Shown here in pieces: positions 21,515 through 32,290 of a DNA stretch of 64,000 nt (position 1 is its first letter; every line of letters begins with the position of its first letter). The DNA is taken from assembly GCA_017311185.1 (NCBI GenBank), contig JAESUZ010001506.1, positions 124,001-188,000 on the forward strand, in the 5' to 3' direction. The position numbers and the translations under genes are program-made. The notes below the pieces were generated by a model. The model was not told the DNA's origin, made no database searches, and saw only the letters and a list, made by a program, of their open reading frames with translations. The DNA is from Proteles cristata cristata (lineage: Eukaryota; Chordata; Mammalia; Carnivora; Hyaenidae).

Positions 21515-21830
21515 TGTATTGTTTTGATTGAGGTATAATTGACATATAATACCATATTAGTTTCAGCTGTGTAATAGGATGATTTGCTATTTGTAAATTT
21601 TGTGAAATGGTCACCACAATCAGACTAGTTAACACTCGTCACTATACATAGTTATTAAAGAAATGTTTTTTTCTTGTGATGAGGACTTTTAGGATTTGTT
21701 CTCTTTGCAACTTTTAAATATGCAACACAATATTATTAACTGTAGTCACCATGTTGCACCTTACATCTCAGGACTTATTTATTTTATAACTGCAAGTTTG
21801 TATCTTTGAGTCCCTTCACCCATTTCCTTA
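21515..21830 (-). mobile_element. Ancient L1 3' UTR, antisense
   Basis: gattgaggtataattgacat, gtcaccacaatcagactagt, actgtagtcaccatgttgca and ccttacatctcaggacttat follow the antisense L1MA/MB 3' UTR. Confidence 0.82.
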
Positions 21831-22069
21831 GGATAAACACCCAAAGATTCACCAAGATTCTTAATGTAGTATCTTATTAGTGACAAAATATGCTATATGA
21901 GCATTAAAAAACACACTAAGATTAGTCTAAAAGTTATTAAATTAATTAACTCAGTCCTCAATAATAAAAAGCATGGAAAAACATATCTAGGGACTGATCT
22001 CATTTACCTTTTTATGCTAGCTTTAGAAATGTTTCTTTAAGTGCATTTATAGTAATCTGTAAATAAATG

Positions 22070-22260
22070 CACAAAATTTTAAAAGGTAAATAAAAACACA
22101 TAACTCATTGACCACAATGTTTACCTCTGCAGAAGGGGCAGGATTAGAGATGGTCACCAAGAGAACTATAACTTCCTCCAGAATATTTAAATATTTTACA
22201 AAGAGAATGAGTCAAATTGCTATATTCTTATGAAATTTAAAATATCCCTTCCTTTATATA
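22070..22260 (+). mobile_element. Probable ancient L1 (L1MD/ME-like) 3' UTR
   Basis: tgtttacctctgcagaaggg, cttcctccagaatatttaaa and attttacaaagagaatgagt resemble the old L1 3' UTR. Sequence 21870-22070 may be its upstream part. Confidence 0.5.
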
Positions 22261-22324
22261 GAAGTCTTTTTAAAAAAATAGGGTAGATTTTGTTCCCTTG
22301 AGTCTATAAGTATGGAAATAACAT

Positions 22325-22470
22325 ATGCCCTTAAGATGATTTACATAATTTACAGAGGACTTTCTGCTACCTGATTGATTTAGTTGTCACAAAAGCCCTG
22401 CAAGCCAGGCATTATCGTATTTTAATCTGTAAAGCAGATGGACACACGTTGGACAGTATGTGTTAAATCC
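22325..22470 (-). mobile_element. Possible MIR, antisense
   Basis: tttagttgtcacaaaagccc, tgcaagccaggcattatcgt and attttaatctgtaaagcaga keep the reversed MIR order. Confidence 0.5.
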
Positions 22471-22559
22471 ACAAAGTTCCTCCTGGCTGATATTCAAGAA
22501 GATGGCCCTATTTTGGTTCCCTAAAATGCCCTCCCTGCTCTGTTACCATAAAGCTCATT

Positions 22560-23175
22560 CCTTCCGTCTCTCCCTCTTCCTCTTCCTCCCTGCCTCCCCT
22601 TTCCTTTGCTAGCTTTGAGAAGTTAAGATATCATATTGGGGAACCCCACGTGGGAATAAACTGTGGGCAGCCTGTAGGAGCTGATGACAGCCGGCAAGAA
22701 GCCTTCAGCCCTACAATAGCAAGGAACTGAATTTTGCCAATGAGGTTAAGTGAGCTTAGAAGCAAGTTCTCACCCTGATGAGACCACAGCCCCAGCAACT
22801 TTGAAGTCTTTTTTTTTTAATGTTTTTTTTTTTTTTTTCTAGGAGAGAGAGACAGCGTGAGCAGGGAAGGGTCAGAGAGAGAGGAAGTCACAGACTGAAA
22901 CAGGCTCCAGGCTCTGAGCTGGTAGTCAGCACAGAGCCCGACACGGGGCCCGAACCCACGAACCGCGAGATCATGACCTAAGGGAAAGTCGGACGCTTAA
23001 CCGACTAAGCCACCCAGGCGCCCTGCAACTTTGAAGTCTTATAAGGCTCTGTGCAGAGGATTTAGCCAAGCCATGCCTGAACTCCTGACACAAAGAGATT
23101 GTGAGACAGTACATGTGTGCTATTCTAAGCCATTAAGCTTGTGGTAATATCATTACATAACAATAGTAAACAAAT
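22560..23175 (+). mobile_element. MaLR (MLT1-type) LTR, split by a SINE
   Basis: tttgctagctttgagaagtt, ggggaaccccacgtgggaat, gatgagaccacagccccagc, then after the SINE ctgacacaaagagattgtga and taagccattaagcttgtggt, with an end near ataacaatagtaaac. This is the usual order of an old mammalian MaLR LTR. Only LTR sequence is seen and no viral gene is present. Confidence 0.7.
22811..23024 (-). mobile_element. Young feliform SINE, antisense
   Basis: Perfect 16-bp duplication gcaactttgaagtctt at 22795-22810 and 23025-23040. It shows intact-looking gaacccacgaaccgcgagat (B-box strand), cctaagggaaagtcgg and cacagactgaaacaggctcc, the young-subfamily markers. Confidence 0.96.
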
Positions 23176-23806
23176 ACGTGTTCCACTGAAGGAATCAAAA
23201 AATTGAGGCACATCCTGGGGAGCAGACTATGTCGAAGAAATTATAAAATTGGAATACCCACCATCATATTGCTCACGCTGAGGAGGAAGGTCAAGGTAAG
23301 TCACCGGCCCCAATAGAGCAGCCCTGACCTTTCTGAACCAGGATTCCTTTGTTTTCACTCTATGGAAGTGCTGACATGTCAGCTGTTTTGGCATGTGTGA
23401 AAGGATCTTACACAGAGGACTCAGGTCTTAGAACATGCACGTGGTGTTTGTGCAGCAAAAATAATGTTGGTTCACGAGACCCACGTATATAGGGTTTTAC
23501 TAGAGCAGAGAGGCCTTGGAAAAACCTTCCAACCCAGCAAGTTTGCGTTTTCTTTTCAAAGCAAAACCAACCAAGCTTAATTTAAATCAATAGAGAAGGT
23601 AAAAGGGGAAAAGAGGGGGAAATTACCTAAGCACAAGGTAACAAAAAGGAAAGGGGTAGGCAACATATATGAACCTGGGGGGAGTGAAAATTCAAGTAAA
23701 ATGTAAGTGGAATTAATTGCTTCTCCCCTAGAAACATGGCTGATTTACCTCCCGTTTAGAAGGTGGCCCTCGCTGAGTGCCTTTTAATTGAAGAAAAAGC
23801 ACATAC
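23176..23806. other. Unique sequence flanking a candidate exon
   Basis: No repeat recognised. A perfect donor-like word caag/gtaagt occurs on the plus strand at 23292-23301 with no acceptor tract upstream. Confidence 0.5.
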
Positions 23807-23886
23807 CTTGGGCCTGTCGTAGTTGCTGCCTCCCAAAGGTTGCTGCTTCCTTTCCAGCACCTGTGGCAAGAAGCAGCTATGCTGAG
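23807..23886 (-). CDS. Candidate internal exon of an unidentified gene or lncRNA
   Basis: Read on the minus strand, a branch-point-like tgctaat and a pyrimidine tract ending tttctcttccag precede the exon. An 80-nt segment then ends CCCAAG followed by the strong donor gtatgtgc (23806 downward). A second acceptor, cttgccacag, would give a 54-nt, 18-codon exon at 23807-23860. The frame is open through both acceptors. The 18-codon part would read VLERKQQPLGGSNYDRPK, which I do not recognise. No neighbouring exon was found, so this may be a cassette exon, a non-coding exon or chance. Phase and product are unknown. Confidence 0.3.
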
Positions 23887-24195
23887 CTGGAAGAGAAAAA
23901 AAAAAAGCAAAAATATTAGCAACATCGTTTAAAGGAAAAGCTGTAAGAGAAGATGGAAACAACTTAAAATGATCCAAAAGGGAGACATTAAGGCAAAGAG
24001 GAAATGTTAACGTAGGCTAAAAACACTTCTGTCTGGAAAGAAAATGAAAAATTCCCCTAATGGGTGATTCAAAAGCAATAATAAGCCTAGTAAATGTTGA
24101 ATACACACCTACTGAATTAAACAACATGAATATTGCCAATGATTAGTTAGCACATTGAGTCGTCATTGCTCTAAACCTTTATCCATTTGATATTG
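23887..24195. other. Unique sequence
   Basis: A polypurine run at 23888-23906 is the candidate exon's pyrimidine tract on the other strand. Nothing else recognised. Confidence 0.5.
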
Positions 24196-24368
24196 GCATG
24201 CATGAACTCTTTTATATTTCAACGCAACCTTATGAGGTAAACAGTGTTGTTAATCTCCATTTTACAGACGAGGAGGCTGAAGGAGGTTCTGTAACTTGCC
24301 CACCTCGCTTGGCTTGAAAGTGGAACCGGGGTTTGAATTCAGGGCTCTTTGATCCTCCAGTTTTCTCA
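24196..24368 (-). mobile_element. MIR, antisense
   Basis: acgcaaccttatgaggtaaa, atctccattttacagacgag and ggaaccggggtttgaattca give a well-kept reversed MIR core. Confidence 0.87.
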
Positions 24369-24635
24369 AGCACTACAGTGATAGTAGAGAGGAAGAGCAG
24401 GGCACAGTCAAGGCTAAGAGATGCCCACATGCAGATGGGAAGACAATAACTTATTCCCGGGGGTTAAGGAGCCCAGTGATTGCAGAAAAACGCCCCCGAG
24501 AGATGACTAGAACAATGGCAACAAAGGCACGGTGAGAAATGCTCTCTCAGAATAAAACAGAAGAGTGGAAAATTCGATTTTAAAACCACTTTCCCAACCA
24601 CCATGCTGATATTGGAGTGAATGAAAGAGAACGCT

Positions 24636-24722
24636 TGCATCAGAATCACTGGGGAATGCTGTCGGAACCTGGCTCCCTGGGCAGCCCCTGAGAATAATTT
24701 TGACAAGCCGCCATCGACTGGG
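24636..24722 (+). mobile_element. Possible MER5-type DNA transposon fragment
   Basis: ttgcatcagaatcactgggg, aacctggctccctgggcagc and attttgacaagccg resemble MER5A/B. The terminal repeats are not clear. Confidence 0.4.
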
Positions 24723-25425
24723 GGACACTCTAAAGCTAGAGAAAGATTTTGCCCCAGAATGTCACTGGGAGGATGCGACTCACTGGCAGGAATGACCAGA
24801 GTAGCTGGATATGTTTAGGTAACACTGACAAGAAGGTTAGCCCCCTGGTGAGCCCAAGTTATAGATTTACCTGGCCCAAAGCCAGGCATGGGTGTGGCAT
24901 AGGTTAAATTGTTTAAAAAAAAAAAAAAAGAAAAGAAGATGATGATGATGATCATGAATAAGGTGATCTCTCATCCCTTCACTCCTGTACTAAATAAACA
25001 AGCAAATGAATGACTGAATAAGACATGGTGTAGGCTGACAACATGAGCCCCTGGGCCAGTCTCCTTCATGAAGCTGTGATGAGTGGCAGTGAGCACAGCA
25101 CCCATTCTGCTGACTTTCACAACGAGTCAGCAAAGAGATGGTGGGTGTGCCCTGTACCACTGGTGCCCCGCTGGGGAGAAGCGTGGAAGGGCAGTGAATG
25201 TGAGCAATTCTTGAAAGATGCCTAAAATTTGAGAGTTTCTATAATAAAAAGAATCTCTGGTGTTTTTTTAAATCTCTGTATGCCGGGTGTGTTTCTTATT
25301 CAATTTACTCTGCATAGAACATGACTTAGGGTACTCATGAGATTGTTACCTGCTGTCTCTGCTTCCGTCTCCTCATCAGGTAAAAGCTGTGGAATGCTGG
25401 ATTTTACTTTGTCAAGTTTTCCAGC
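24723..25425. other. Unique sequence with a simple repeat
   Basis: An A15 run and a short (GAT)n (gatgatgatgatgat) at 24914-24955. No gene seen. Confidence 0.55.
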
Positions 25426-25429
25426 TCTG

Positions 25430-25725
25430 CTGAGAGATCATCGACATATAACGTTGTATACGTTTAAGACATGCAGTGTGCTGATGTGATACACTTATAT
25501 AATGTAAAATGATTATCGCAGTAGTGTTACCTAACACCTCTATCACATCACATAATTACCATTTCTTTTTGGTGGTGAGAACCTTTCAGATCTACTCCCT
25601 TAACAAGTTTCTTCTTGTATATAATACATTATTGCTAACTACAATCACAATGTGGTGCATTAGACTCCCAGAATTTATTCCTCTTCTAAATGGAAGTCTG
25701 CACCCCCACCTTCTTTAATTTCATA
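25430..25725 (-). mobile_element. Ancient L1 3' UTR, antisense
   Basis: gacatataacgttgtatacg, gtgctgatgtgatacactta, cacctctatcacatcacata, taattaccatttctttttgg and acaatcacaatgtggtgcat match the antisense L1MA 3' UTR closely. Confidence 0.85.
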
Positions 25726-26180
25726 TTCCTTGGTGAAAGGGGGCTGGGGAGCAGGCTGGAGATGATGCAGAGAGCTGGTGCCTTAAGGAGTCTAACAGAC
25801 CTTTTCCTCTCCACCATTTCTGTAGGAAGGTTTAATTCCAGCATCTGTATTTTATCCTAGCATCTCACAAATCTCTCTTAACACAGACCATTGCCTGAAT
25901 CCCTGCAGCCCTTGCACAGCTAAAGGCATCCCTGCACTGTGTTTACTGCTGTTACTCTCGCCAACAGACATGGAGCAGAGATATTTCTAAAAATAAAACA
26001 GCTCCGCCTTCTCTACCTGTCTCCAAAACCGGGTACTGAAACAGCCAGGAACACCCTTCATGGCAGCTCCCTCACTGGCAGGAGACTTGTTTTCAAAGCA
26101 TCTGACAAGCCACATCCGATTCATCCTCAAAACTGACTTGTCAGGGGAATAAACAAGTGTCAGAACTCCCCAAGAAATCT
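25726..26180. other. Unique sequence, no gene seen
   Basis: No repeat or exon recognised. Confidence 0.5.
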
Positions 26181-26680
26181 AGTGATGAAAAGGCCTTCAA
26201 CGATGAACAAATTAAATTCCGTTCTCACGCCAAGCAACAGAAGGAAAGCAAAGTGAGGAGTCGCAGAAGATGAACACAGGTATGATTTTAGATAAGGCTG
26301 GAGATGAGTGGGACTGGTAATGAGAAACAGATACGCGAGGGCTGGTCCGGACAGCAGACGCCTGGGAGAAGGGGGCTGAGCTGGGAAAGGCTTGCAGGAG
26401 AGGTACTCTGGGGCTGACAGTTACTCAGCATTTTATGAAAATATCCCATCCACGAGCATCTACTACAGAGTCCTCTTAGCACCTGCTTTTGCCACTGGCA
26501 TCCTCGCGTCTCTTCTCCAGGTCTTCTGCCCCGGGGCAGACACGTGCGCAGTGTGGTTTCCCGGCCTTGCTTCCCCCGCTGCGAGCCTCTCTAAGTGCTG
26601 TCAGATCAAATGAACAGGCTCTAGGTGACCGCTCAATACTTCAGGCTTCAGGCGCCTCAGAGCCAGGATGTTAGATGAGC
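26180..26680. promoter_or_regulatory. CpG-enriched patch
   Basis: About 15-20 CpGs in 500 bp, densest at 26500-26600 (cctcgcgtctcttctccagg, ccccggggcagacacgtgcg, cccccgctgcgagcc), against a CpG-poor background. No TATA box, open gene or repeat explains it. It is below a classic CpG island by eye. It could be a decayed island, an enhancer or an unannotated first exon. Confidence 0.3.
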
Positions 26681-26900
26681 TGTAGCCGTCTAATGGTGTG
26701 ATGGTTTCCATTAAATTCTGAATCTTGCCCTGTAGGGATGGAGTTTAAAAAAATGCATAAATTATTTAATGCAAGGGTTTTGCTGATGACTGATAAAATC
26801 AAATTAGCTGCTTTGGGCTAAGGATGAATTTGAAACAGAATTTCCTTCTTTGAAGAGACAGTGACAAATCTATTTGATAGGTCCACATGTTAACTTTATT
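26681..26900. promoter_or_regulatory. Candidate conserved non-coding element
   Basis: Repeat-free AT-rich block beside the CpG patch, with homeodomain-like words: tttccattaaattctgaatc, cataaattatttaatgcaag, aaatcaaattagctgctttg. The cue is composition and context only. Confidence 0.3.
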
Positions 26901-26917
26901 TTATTTTATTTTATTGT
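26898..26917 (+). repeat. (TTTTA)n short tandem repeat
   Basis: ttattttattttattttatt, about four pentamers. Confidence 0.9.
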
Positions 26918-27394
26918 AGAAATTTTAACAGAATCCTTTGTTAGGCAAAGTGAATGAGATTGGCCTAGGTTATGAACTAGCTTTTCCCCCCAAAATGTTT
27001 ATTTTTGTCACATTATTAAAGCCATACCCAGCCATATAGATTTTATTTTTAAAAGGAAAAAAAAAAAACAGGAAAACCACAACAAAAAATCTGCTCACCC
27101 ATAATTCCAAATGTCCAGTAAAATCTGACATTTGGAGCATTTACTTACAGGCTTTTGTCATGTGTGTATATTAGTACACAAAATTTTTAAAGTAAAGTCA
27201 TTTTATATATATATATGAGTATCTACATATCCATTAAAATCTATGTTAATGAGTATATAATATTCCATATTCTGACTTCAATTTTTATTATTGCTTTAGA
27301 ATAATTATTCCACCAAAAGGTACTAATACTTTTAAGGCTCTTGATATATATTGCCATATTATTTTCCAGAAGCTCAGATTCCATTTATCTGTTT
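26918..27394. other. AT-rich unclassified sequence
   Basis: Contains an A12 run near 27060 and a short (TA)n near 27205. Probably very old L1 or DNA-transposon debris, which I cannot name. Confidence 0.4.
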
Positions 27395-27462
27395 ATTTCT
27401 TTGTTTATTATTTGAGAGAGACAGAGAGCATACATGTGAGCAGGGAAGAGGGGCAGAGGGGG
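27395..27462 (-). mobile_element. Truncated carnivore SINE tail, antisense
   Basis: tttattatttgagagagaca and gtgagcagggaagaggggca are the tail and GA-track of an antisense SINE whose head is missing. Confidence 0.6.
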
Positions 27463-27528
27463 AAGTTAGAAATCAGTAATAGAAAAACTGGAAAATTCAC
27501 AAATTGGTGGAAATTAAACAGCACACTT
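27463..27528 (+). mobile_element. Ancient L1 ORF2 fragment
   Basis: tagaaatcagtaatagaaaa, aattcacaaattggtggaaa and attaaacagcacact are a familiar L1 ORF2 phrase, trapped between two SINE pieces. Confidence 0.65.
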
Positions 27529-27721
27529 TTTTTTTTTAATTTAGAGAGAGAGAGAGAACACAAGCAGGGGAGAGGAGTAGAGGGAGGGAGAGAGAATCTT
27601 AAGTAGGCTCCATGTTCAGCCTGGAGGCTAATAATGCAGGGTTCAATCCCATGATGTGGGATCATGACCTAAGCCAAAATCAAGAGTTGGATGTTCAACT
27701 GACTGAGCCACCCAGGCACCC
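27529..27721 (-). mobile_element. Older carnivore SINE, antisense
   Basis: Tail and GA-track, ccatgttcagcctggaggct, then ctgagccacccaggcacccc. Complete but diverged. Confidence 0.88.
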
Positions 27722-28505
27722 CTGATTCAATTAATAATCTTACCAGTTATGTATGGGTTTTTAGTATTTGGGGTTTGGGGATTAAAAACTCATAAGAGAA
27801 TTCATTTCATATCTCTGGATAATTTTCAAAACATTTGCTAATTTGTTAGATGAAAATACTCTCTCATTGCTCTTTGAATTAATTCACTAATGAAATTATT
27901 ACTTTTAGGCTTTCAAGTTACTCTTTCAAAAGTAGTATATAAAAACTTTTGCTCTATTCTACTCCTTCCTAGCCACATGATTTCCTAATTATCTGAGTAA
28001 TTATGACTGATGTAACCAAGAGTACCTGTTTTGAAGTAAAAATATATCACTGTTTTGTAACCTAGATAGTTCCCATGTGGGATGCAATCCTAGTCTGATT
28101 CAAATCTTAGTCTATTATGTTCAAATAAAAATGCTACAGGAGCCAAAATTAATAACAATTTTTAAAATGTATATCTAATTTGACTTGTCTCTCTCAAAGA
28201 ACATTTTTTAAAGATCTAAGTTTTAATGCATGCTATTCCTTTAAAAATTATCCTGCTCTATTCTTTTTTCTCCATGGATACTTGAAAGTTTCTTTGGCTC
28301 TATTCTCCATCAAAAGCCATAGCCCATATCCCTTAGTCCTTGCCTTTTACACCATATCCTCTTTCCTCCTGATGCTCATGTCTTAATTTCCTCGATTCCT
28401 ACTCCAAATTTGGTATCACAAAAGTCTGAATCATGTTGCCAAAGAATGAACTTTGGTTGATAGAATGGCAAGGCAGACACACGTGCACAGCGACATACCT
28501 TTTCT
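27722..28505. other. AT-rich unique sequence, no gene seen
   Basis: No repeat or exon recognised. Confidence 0.5.
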
Positions 28506-28518
28506 CCACCCTGGCTTT

Positions 28519-28963
28519 AATTTTTAAATGTTTATTAATTTTTGAGAGAGAAAGACAGAGTGTGAGAAGGGGAGAGGCAGAAAGAGAGGGAGATACAGAA
28601 TCCAAAGTGGGCTCCAGGCTCTGAGCTGTCAGCACAGAGCCTGATGCAGGGCTCAAACTCACGGCCCACAAGATCATGACCTAAGGGGGCGCCTGGGTGA
28701 CTTAGTCGATTGAGCGTCCGACTTTCGTTTAGGTCATGATCTTGCGGTTTGTGGGTTCGAGCCTCGCATCGGGCTCTGTGCTGACTGCCGGCTCAGGGCC
28801 TGGAGCCTGTTTCAGAGTCTGTATCTCCCTCTCTCTGACCCTCCCCTGTTCACGCTGTCTCTCTCTATCCTAGAAATAAATAAAAATATTTAAAAAAAAA
28901 AAAAAAGATCATGACCTAAGGCCAAGTCAGACGCTTAATCAATTGAGCCATCCAGGCGCCCCA
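28519..28963 (-). mobile_element. Carnivore SINE, antisense, split by a young SINE
   Basis: Its outer duplication ccaccctggcttt is at 28506-28518 and 28964-28976. Body parts 28519-28685 and 28921-28963 rejoin once the inner copy and one duplication are removed. Confidence 0.95.
28686..28905 (+). mobile_element. Young feliform SINE nested inside another SINE
   Basis: The 15-bp duplication agatcatgacctaag at 28671-28685 and 28906-28920 is perfect and lies within the host SINE. It carries gactttcgtttaggtcatg and gctgactgccggctcag. Host and guest are in opposite orientation. Confidence 0.96.
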
Positions 28964-29089
28964 CCACCCTGGCTTTCTAAACTCCACTGCTGTTAATAAG
29001 TAAATGAAACTTTGCCACACATCATCTGTGTTTGTACAGTAGAGTCCTATCTCGAACTGAGTTAATATTTGTTGATTTTGAATAAAATA

Positions 29090-29330
29090 AAAAATTTAAG
29101 TCATTAAGTGCCCACTACACCCAAGGTATTATATCCTATGCTCAAGAAACAGACATTTACGAATATAGACAGTATCTGTTTCCTGCTCTCTTGTGTGCCT
29201 TGGGTTGGAAAGATGAAAATTATAAACAAGGGGGAAAACCCTACCTACCAAAATAAAGTGTAATAATGATGCAATTCAAGAGAAATGTTTTAGAAAGTTC
29301 AGAGCCACTAGAGTAGTCCAGTAAGACTGT
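29090..29330 (-). mobile_element. Probable L2 3' fragment, antisense
   Basis: gtcattaagtgcccactaca, atcctatgctcaagaaacag and ttgtgtgccttgggttgg roughly follow the reversed L2 tail. Diverged. Confidence 0.4.
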
Positions 29331-29829
29331 AATGCATATCCCCCTGTCTTCTTTCTGCAAACAAAACACATTTATCCCAGATGGAAAAATATGGCAGCAG
29401 GGTCTTCAGTTTTCAGTTTTTGGGTAAAGTCCGGTCGAGAGAAAGTGGCCTCAAATTTTAGATTCTCCAAATGTGGTTTTGTCATAGTTAACAGAGATGC
29501 CACAAGAGACTAAAATGAAAGATGTGAAAAATGTGCCTTTTGCATCCCTTGTTTATTGTATGTCTACTGTATGCTCTTCACTGGGTGTATCTTTATGTAC
29601 ATAACCGAGACGGCCATTGGTTTCCTAGAGTTTTCAGAGGGTACAATTCATGAACAGGCCTCAATTTTGGCTCTACTTGACTTTGTTTTATACTTCCTTG
29701 ATCTTTCTTATTCATGTTTTTGAGTTTTTCCCCCCAGCATTGTATGTTTTTCTGTAAGATGCCATAAATTCCTAACACAAAACTGCATATAAACAACAAA
29801 GGGATGTTTCTAGTTAATTGCGTGCCAGC
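29331..29829. other. Unique sequence, no gene seen
   Basis: No repeat or exon recognised. Confidence 0.5.
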
Positions 29830-29975
29830 ATTTCTTGCCTTGTATTTGATTAGCTACTTGAGGACAGGGGTTCTGTCTCCCTCATTAGAATATGGTATTT
29901 ATTTTTGCATTTGTCTTAATACTCAACATTGTATGCAATATATTTCTCAACAAATGTTTGTATATATAATTTATC
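29830..29975 (+). mobile_element. L2 3' end
   Basis: gctacttgaggacaggggtt, ctgtctccctcattagaata and caacattgtatgcaatatat, ending in caacaaatgtttg, resemble the sense L2 tail. Confidence 0.6.
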
Positions 29976-31379
29976 CCGCTGAAATAGTTTCATCGAGGCC
30001 TGTCCCTGATTCAAACAACAGCCCTCCCTCAGTTCTGCAATCACGCAGGCAAGAGGTGCTGAAATATCCAAAATAAAGTATTTACCCGGGAAATATCAGG
30101 CTTAGGAAGATCTGCCAGACCATGAATAGATAAGATCACCCAAACTAGCTAGCTTAACTTTCAAGGAACAAACAGATGGTCAATAGTTCATTATAATCAC
30201 TGAGAACCAAGATGGAAATGGTCTCACTCAAAAAGGAATTTTACAGCCTCCAGCTGAAGTTTAGGCTCAAGCTAAATACAACTATGCTGTTGAAGAAGGA
30301 AACTGGATGATTTTATCTTGCCCAGTCTCCATTGGACACCCAAAGGGAAGAATTAGGAAAGAAAATCTTTGGCTCTTCTTTGGGAATGCTCCTTTCCTGG
30401 TTTGACTTTGTAGGAAAAGCTAATTAAGCAATGCCAGATGAAAAATGCGGGCGGCTGACCCAAGATTTGATCAACACAGCATTTACTTAGTTTGTTTCAG
30501 TATTTCCCTGTCTGTTCTGTGCAAGATACTGCCCCAGACAAGATAGGAATGTGAAGGAGATAGAAGAATGGGTGTGTGTGTGTGGGGGGGATTAGAAATT
30601 AACAAACACACAAGAGATACAAAATCTGGCCCCAGAAATTGGGGAGGAGCTCATGGAGAGGGTTTTGGAAGAGGGGTGAGTCAGAGAGCCAGAAATGGAA
30701 GGATAAGTATTATTCCACAAGGAAGAAGCCTTCAGCACAAGGGCATGGTGATGGAAATTGTGCTCTATAGTCGGAAAGGTAGGTTGGATGGCTGGATCAT
30801 GGGGAATATGGCAAATTACCAAAATATCAAAATATTTGGAGATACATGGTGACTGAATTACATGCTCCAGTTCCACATAGATACCGAACATCCAGGTAGT
30901 GGCCAGGGAATGTTATCTCATGCATGTTGTATGGGTAGTAGGAGAACCGTAGGGAAGTCCATCCTTTCTCACTCCCTTCCCCCAACCCCAGCTAAGCCGG
31001 GGCTGTTTCTACAGGGAAGCTCAGAACTAATACTGGTATCTCATTCATAGGGATGAGTGGTTCTTTTATTTCCTATGTCAAATATTTCACTTTATATTAG
31101 TGAAAGATCAAGATGATCTTTTCAAAGCATAGTTCCTACTGGATGAATTGTTCTTAAGGTACATTCAGTGAAATCCTAAGCTTCCTTTGGAAACACTTTC
31201 AGGTTTCCCAGAACAGAGAAGGAAATACATCAAAATGAGGAGGAAATAAGAGCAGACATTCACCCCATTTCAAACACAGGAGATCTATTTTATATACGAG
31301 TCCTCTGTGTGTGACTTTATTTGAAACAAAAACAGGAATTCATATCACCAAAGCAAACAACAGCATGAAAATGTTTTCT
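29976..31379. other. Unique sequence, no gene seen
   Basis: A short conserved-looking stretch at 30415-30480 (gaaaagctaattaagcaatg followed by aatgcgggcggctgaccc). A possible L2 antisense tail at 30485-30560. Opposed chance frames of 94-99 codons at 30568-30891. Confidence 0.45.
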
Positions 31380-31601
31380 TTTTTTTAATTTTTAATGTTT
31401 TTTATTTCTGAGAGAGCGAGAGAGAGAGAGAGAGCGAGGAGGGGAGGGTCAGAGAGAGAGGGAGAGACACAGAATCTGAAGCAGTTTCCAGTCTCTGAGT
31501 TGTCAGCACAGAGCCCAACATGGGGCTCAAACCCAGGAACCATGAGATTATGACCTGAGCTGAAGTCAGGCGCTTAACCAACTGAGCCACCCAGGAGCCC
31601 C
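31380..31601 (-). mobile_element. Carnivore SINE, antisense
   Basis: T-rich tail, GA-track, gagttgtcagcacagagccc, then ctgagccacccaggagcccc. Likely duplication tgaaaatgtttt (31366) and tgaaaatacttt (31603). Confidence 0.92.
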
Positions 31602-31894
31602 TGTGAAAATACTTTCATAACCTAACATTCAGAACACACAGCAAAGCTATGGGAGTGAGAGGGGTATGAAGGGCAAGTGCAAGATGGAGGGATGTAGACA
31701 TCCAGACATCAATATTAAAGACTGCGATCATTGCTTTTCTAAAATATTAGGACCGGATTGGAATTTGCTTGGAGGAGGCTGTCTCAAATCCATACCTAAG
31801 TGTAACCTGGAATTTTATGACTTTTACTTTTCGAGGGAGGGGGGAGGATCCAAAGCATGGATTCTCTTGGCTTGGGCAAGCCATAAACAGGCAC

Positions 31895-32165
31895 ACTTCA
31901 GTAATAATACCTACACTTTCGGAGAACTTACTGTATGGCAGGCACTGTGCTGAGCATCTGTATGTCTCTTTATAGTGAATCTTTACAACAAATCAAAAGG
32001 TCATCATTGGGTGACTCAGTCGGTTGAGTGTCTGACTTTTGCTTTCAGCTCAGATCATGATCCCAGGGTCATGGGATTGAGCCCCACATTGGGTTCCATA
32101 CTGAGTGTGGAGCCTGCTTGAGATTCTCTCTCTCCCGCTCTGTCCCTCTCCCCAGCTCATGCTTG

Positions 32166-32197
<32 letters not shown>

Positions 32198-32290
32198 ATT
32201 AAAAAAAAAGTCATCATTGTTTTAAACTATATTTCTTTTAAATAAGGGAACAAGTTTCAGAAAGTTATGTAACATTGACCAGATCACACC
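31895..32290 (-). mobile_element. MIR, antisense, split by a SINE
   Basis: cttactgtatggcaggcact and gtgctgagcatctgtatgtc precede the SINE. caagtttcagaaagttatgt and ccagatcacac follow it. Confidence 0.7.
32010..32206 (+). mobile_element. Carnivore SINE (ancestral caniform-like form)
   Basis: Duplication aaaggtcatcattg (31996-32009) and aaagtcatcattg (32207-32219). The head is truncated (starts gtgactcagtcggttgag). Its gatcccagggtcatgggatt resembles the older carnivore SINE form shared with dogs and bears. A (CT)15 run lies at 32165-32194. Confidence 0.9.

Noticed and set aside
22560..23175. Possible endogenous retrovirus with genes
   Set aside because: Only LTR-type MaLR sequence is present here and at 55160-55725. 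No gag, pol or env similarity was seen.
23270..23302. Perfect donor word caag/gtaagt on the plus strand
   Set aside because: No pyrimidine tract or acceptor at a plausible distance upstream and no supported open frame. One such word is expected by chance in a window this size.
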